The notes under the pieces were generated by a model, which saw only the letters and a list, made by a program, of their open reading frames with translations, did not search any database and was not told the origin of the DNA. This document shows, piece after piece, positions 63,652-64,000 of a stretch of DNA of 64,000 nt; position 1 is the stretch's first letter, and the number at the start of each line of letters is the position of its first letter. The stretch is from Streptococcus sp. 29892 (lineage in GTDB: Bacteria; Bacillota; Bacilli; Lactobacillales; Streptococcaceae): positions 648,001 to 712,000 of the forward strand of contig NZ_CP118734.1 in NCBI RefSeq assembly GCF_032594935.1. Direction: 5' to 3'. The position numbers and the translations under genes were made by a program.

Positions 63652-64000
63652 ATGAACTTTGGACAGCAAATCAAAGACTTACGAAAAAAGAAAGGTTTGA
63701 CCCAAGAGCAGTTTGCCATCAAACTCAATGTGACCAGGCAGGCCGTTTCCAACTGGGAAAATGATAAAAACCTACCTGACTTGGAGCTCTTGATTCTCAT
63801 GTCCTCGGTCTTTTCGATCTCCTTAGATCAACTTATCTTAGGAGGAACTGACATGAACAACATGACAGAAAAACTTGTAAAAGACGGTCGCGAAGGCCGC
63901 CGTACCCAGATGCACCTGACCATTACCGTTATTGGTAGTTTTCTCATGCTTCTCGGCTTCGTCTGCTTTGTCATCAAGGCAAACTCAGTCGAATATGTCG
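63652..64000 (+). CDS. XRE family regulator with membrane segment (3' end outside window)
   Basis: The visible 116 residues start with a helix-turn-helix of the XRE type (IKDLRKKKGLTQEQFAIKLNVTRQAVSNWENDKNLPDLELL, about residues 6-46), then a short linker and a hydrophobic segment (IGSFLMLLGFVCFVI, about 96-110), so it is a membrane-associated DNA-binding protein. The frame runs off the window. ATG 63652 follows AAAGGAGAAAGA. It may autoregulate; targets are unknown. Confidence 0.88.
   Translation, partial: MNFGQQIKDLRKKKGLTQEQFAIKLNVTRQAVSNWENDKNLPDLELLILMSSVFSISLDQLILGGTDMNNMTEKLVKDGREGRRTQMHLTITVIGSFLMLLGFVCFVIKANSVEYV

Overview
The window is a chromosomal segment of a low-GC Gram-positive coccus. 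It carries a full streptococcal core set: tmk-holB-yabA-rsmI, comEA-comEC, holA, sodA, rplS, rodA, gyrB, ezrA, serB, eno, an RNase J2 type gene followed by an esterase, and trpXYZ. Gene content and order point to Streptococcus. The LPXTG-anchored M26-type protease, the esterase and the short intergenic repeats suit S. suis best; the species call is an inference.

Layout. 1-5462 is a type I restriction-modification locus (end of hsdR, hsdS, hsdM) with an AT-rich abiH abortive-infection gene between hsdR and hsdS and a cluster of short palindromes before it. 5664-9591 holds an Rpn-type nuclease gene with a duplicated tail, a CBS/ACT protein and an xpaC-telA pair. 9637-13488 has a YitT membrane protein and the replication cluster tmk-holB-yabA-rsmI. 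13599-17328 is serC, a GNAT gene, serA, ogt and an ArsC/Spx-like gene. 17377-20272 is comEA-comEC for DNA uptake. 20444-28202 looks like an accessory block between comEC and holA: a very large surface zinc protease, a LysR regulator and a YtnP-like lactonase. 28267-36034 returns to core genes: holA, sodA, rplS, a TIM-barrel protein, tRNA-Arg(CCT), a ClC channel, chorismate mutase, flavodoxin, nrnA, apbE and rpmE2. 36412-46663 runs rodA, a DJ-1 protein, gyrB, ezrA, serB, a HAD phosphatase, glycerate kinase, yueI and eno. 46925-53104 has a 61-residue protein, a lactonase, an AI-2E family exporter, a TPR protein, budA and rqcH. 53220-56533 is the trpXYZ tryptophan transporter with an elaborate leader. 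56621-64000 has a YbaK-type deacylase, a lipoprotein, RNase J2, an esterase, a secreted matrixin-like protease, an ABC-F protein and the start of an XRE regulator.

How genes work together. SerA, SerC and SerB are all present, so the complete phosphorylated route to serine is encoded here. The tmk-holB-yabA cluster, holA and gyrB serve replication. ComEA and ComEC bind and import DNA while the type I system and AbiH restrict foreign DNA and phage.

The most interesting region is the trpXYZ leader. A T-box with a UGG specifier and a UGGC acceptor-pairing motif is followed by a 14-codon leader peptide ORF with its own Shine-Dalgarno sequence and three Trp codons. This resembles the two-layer control known for the Bacillus rtpA (anti-TRAP) gene. 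A BOX-like inverted-repeat element of about 210 bp sits inside the T-box leader, between Stem I and the antiterminator. Other points of note are a structured element after sodA followed by a relic of the ancestral sodA tail, two genes whose promoters predict leaderless mRNAs, and a hairpin-rich leader before the terminal regulator gene.
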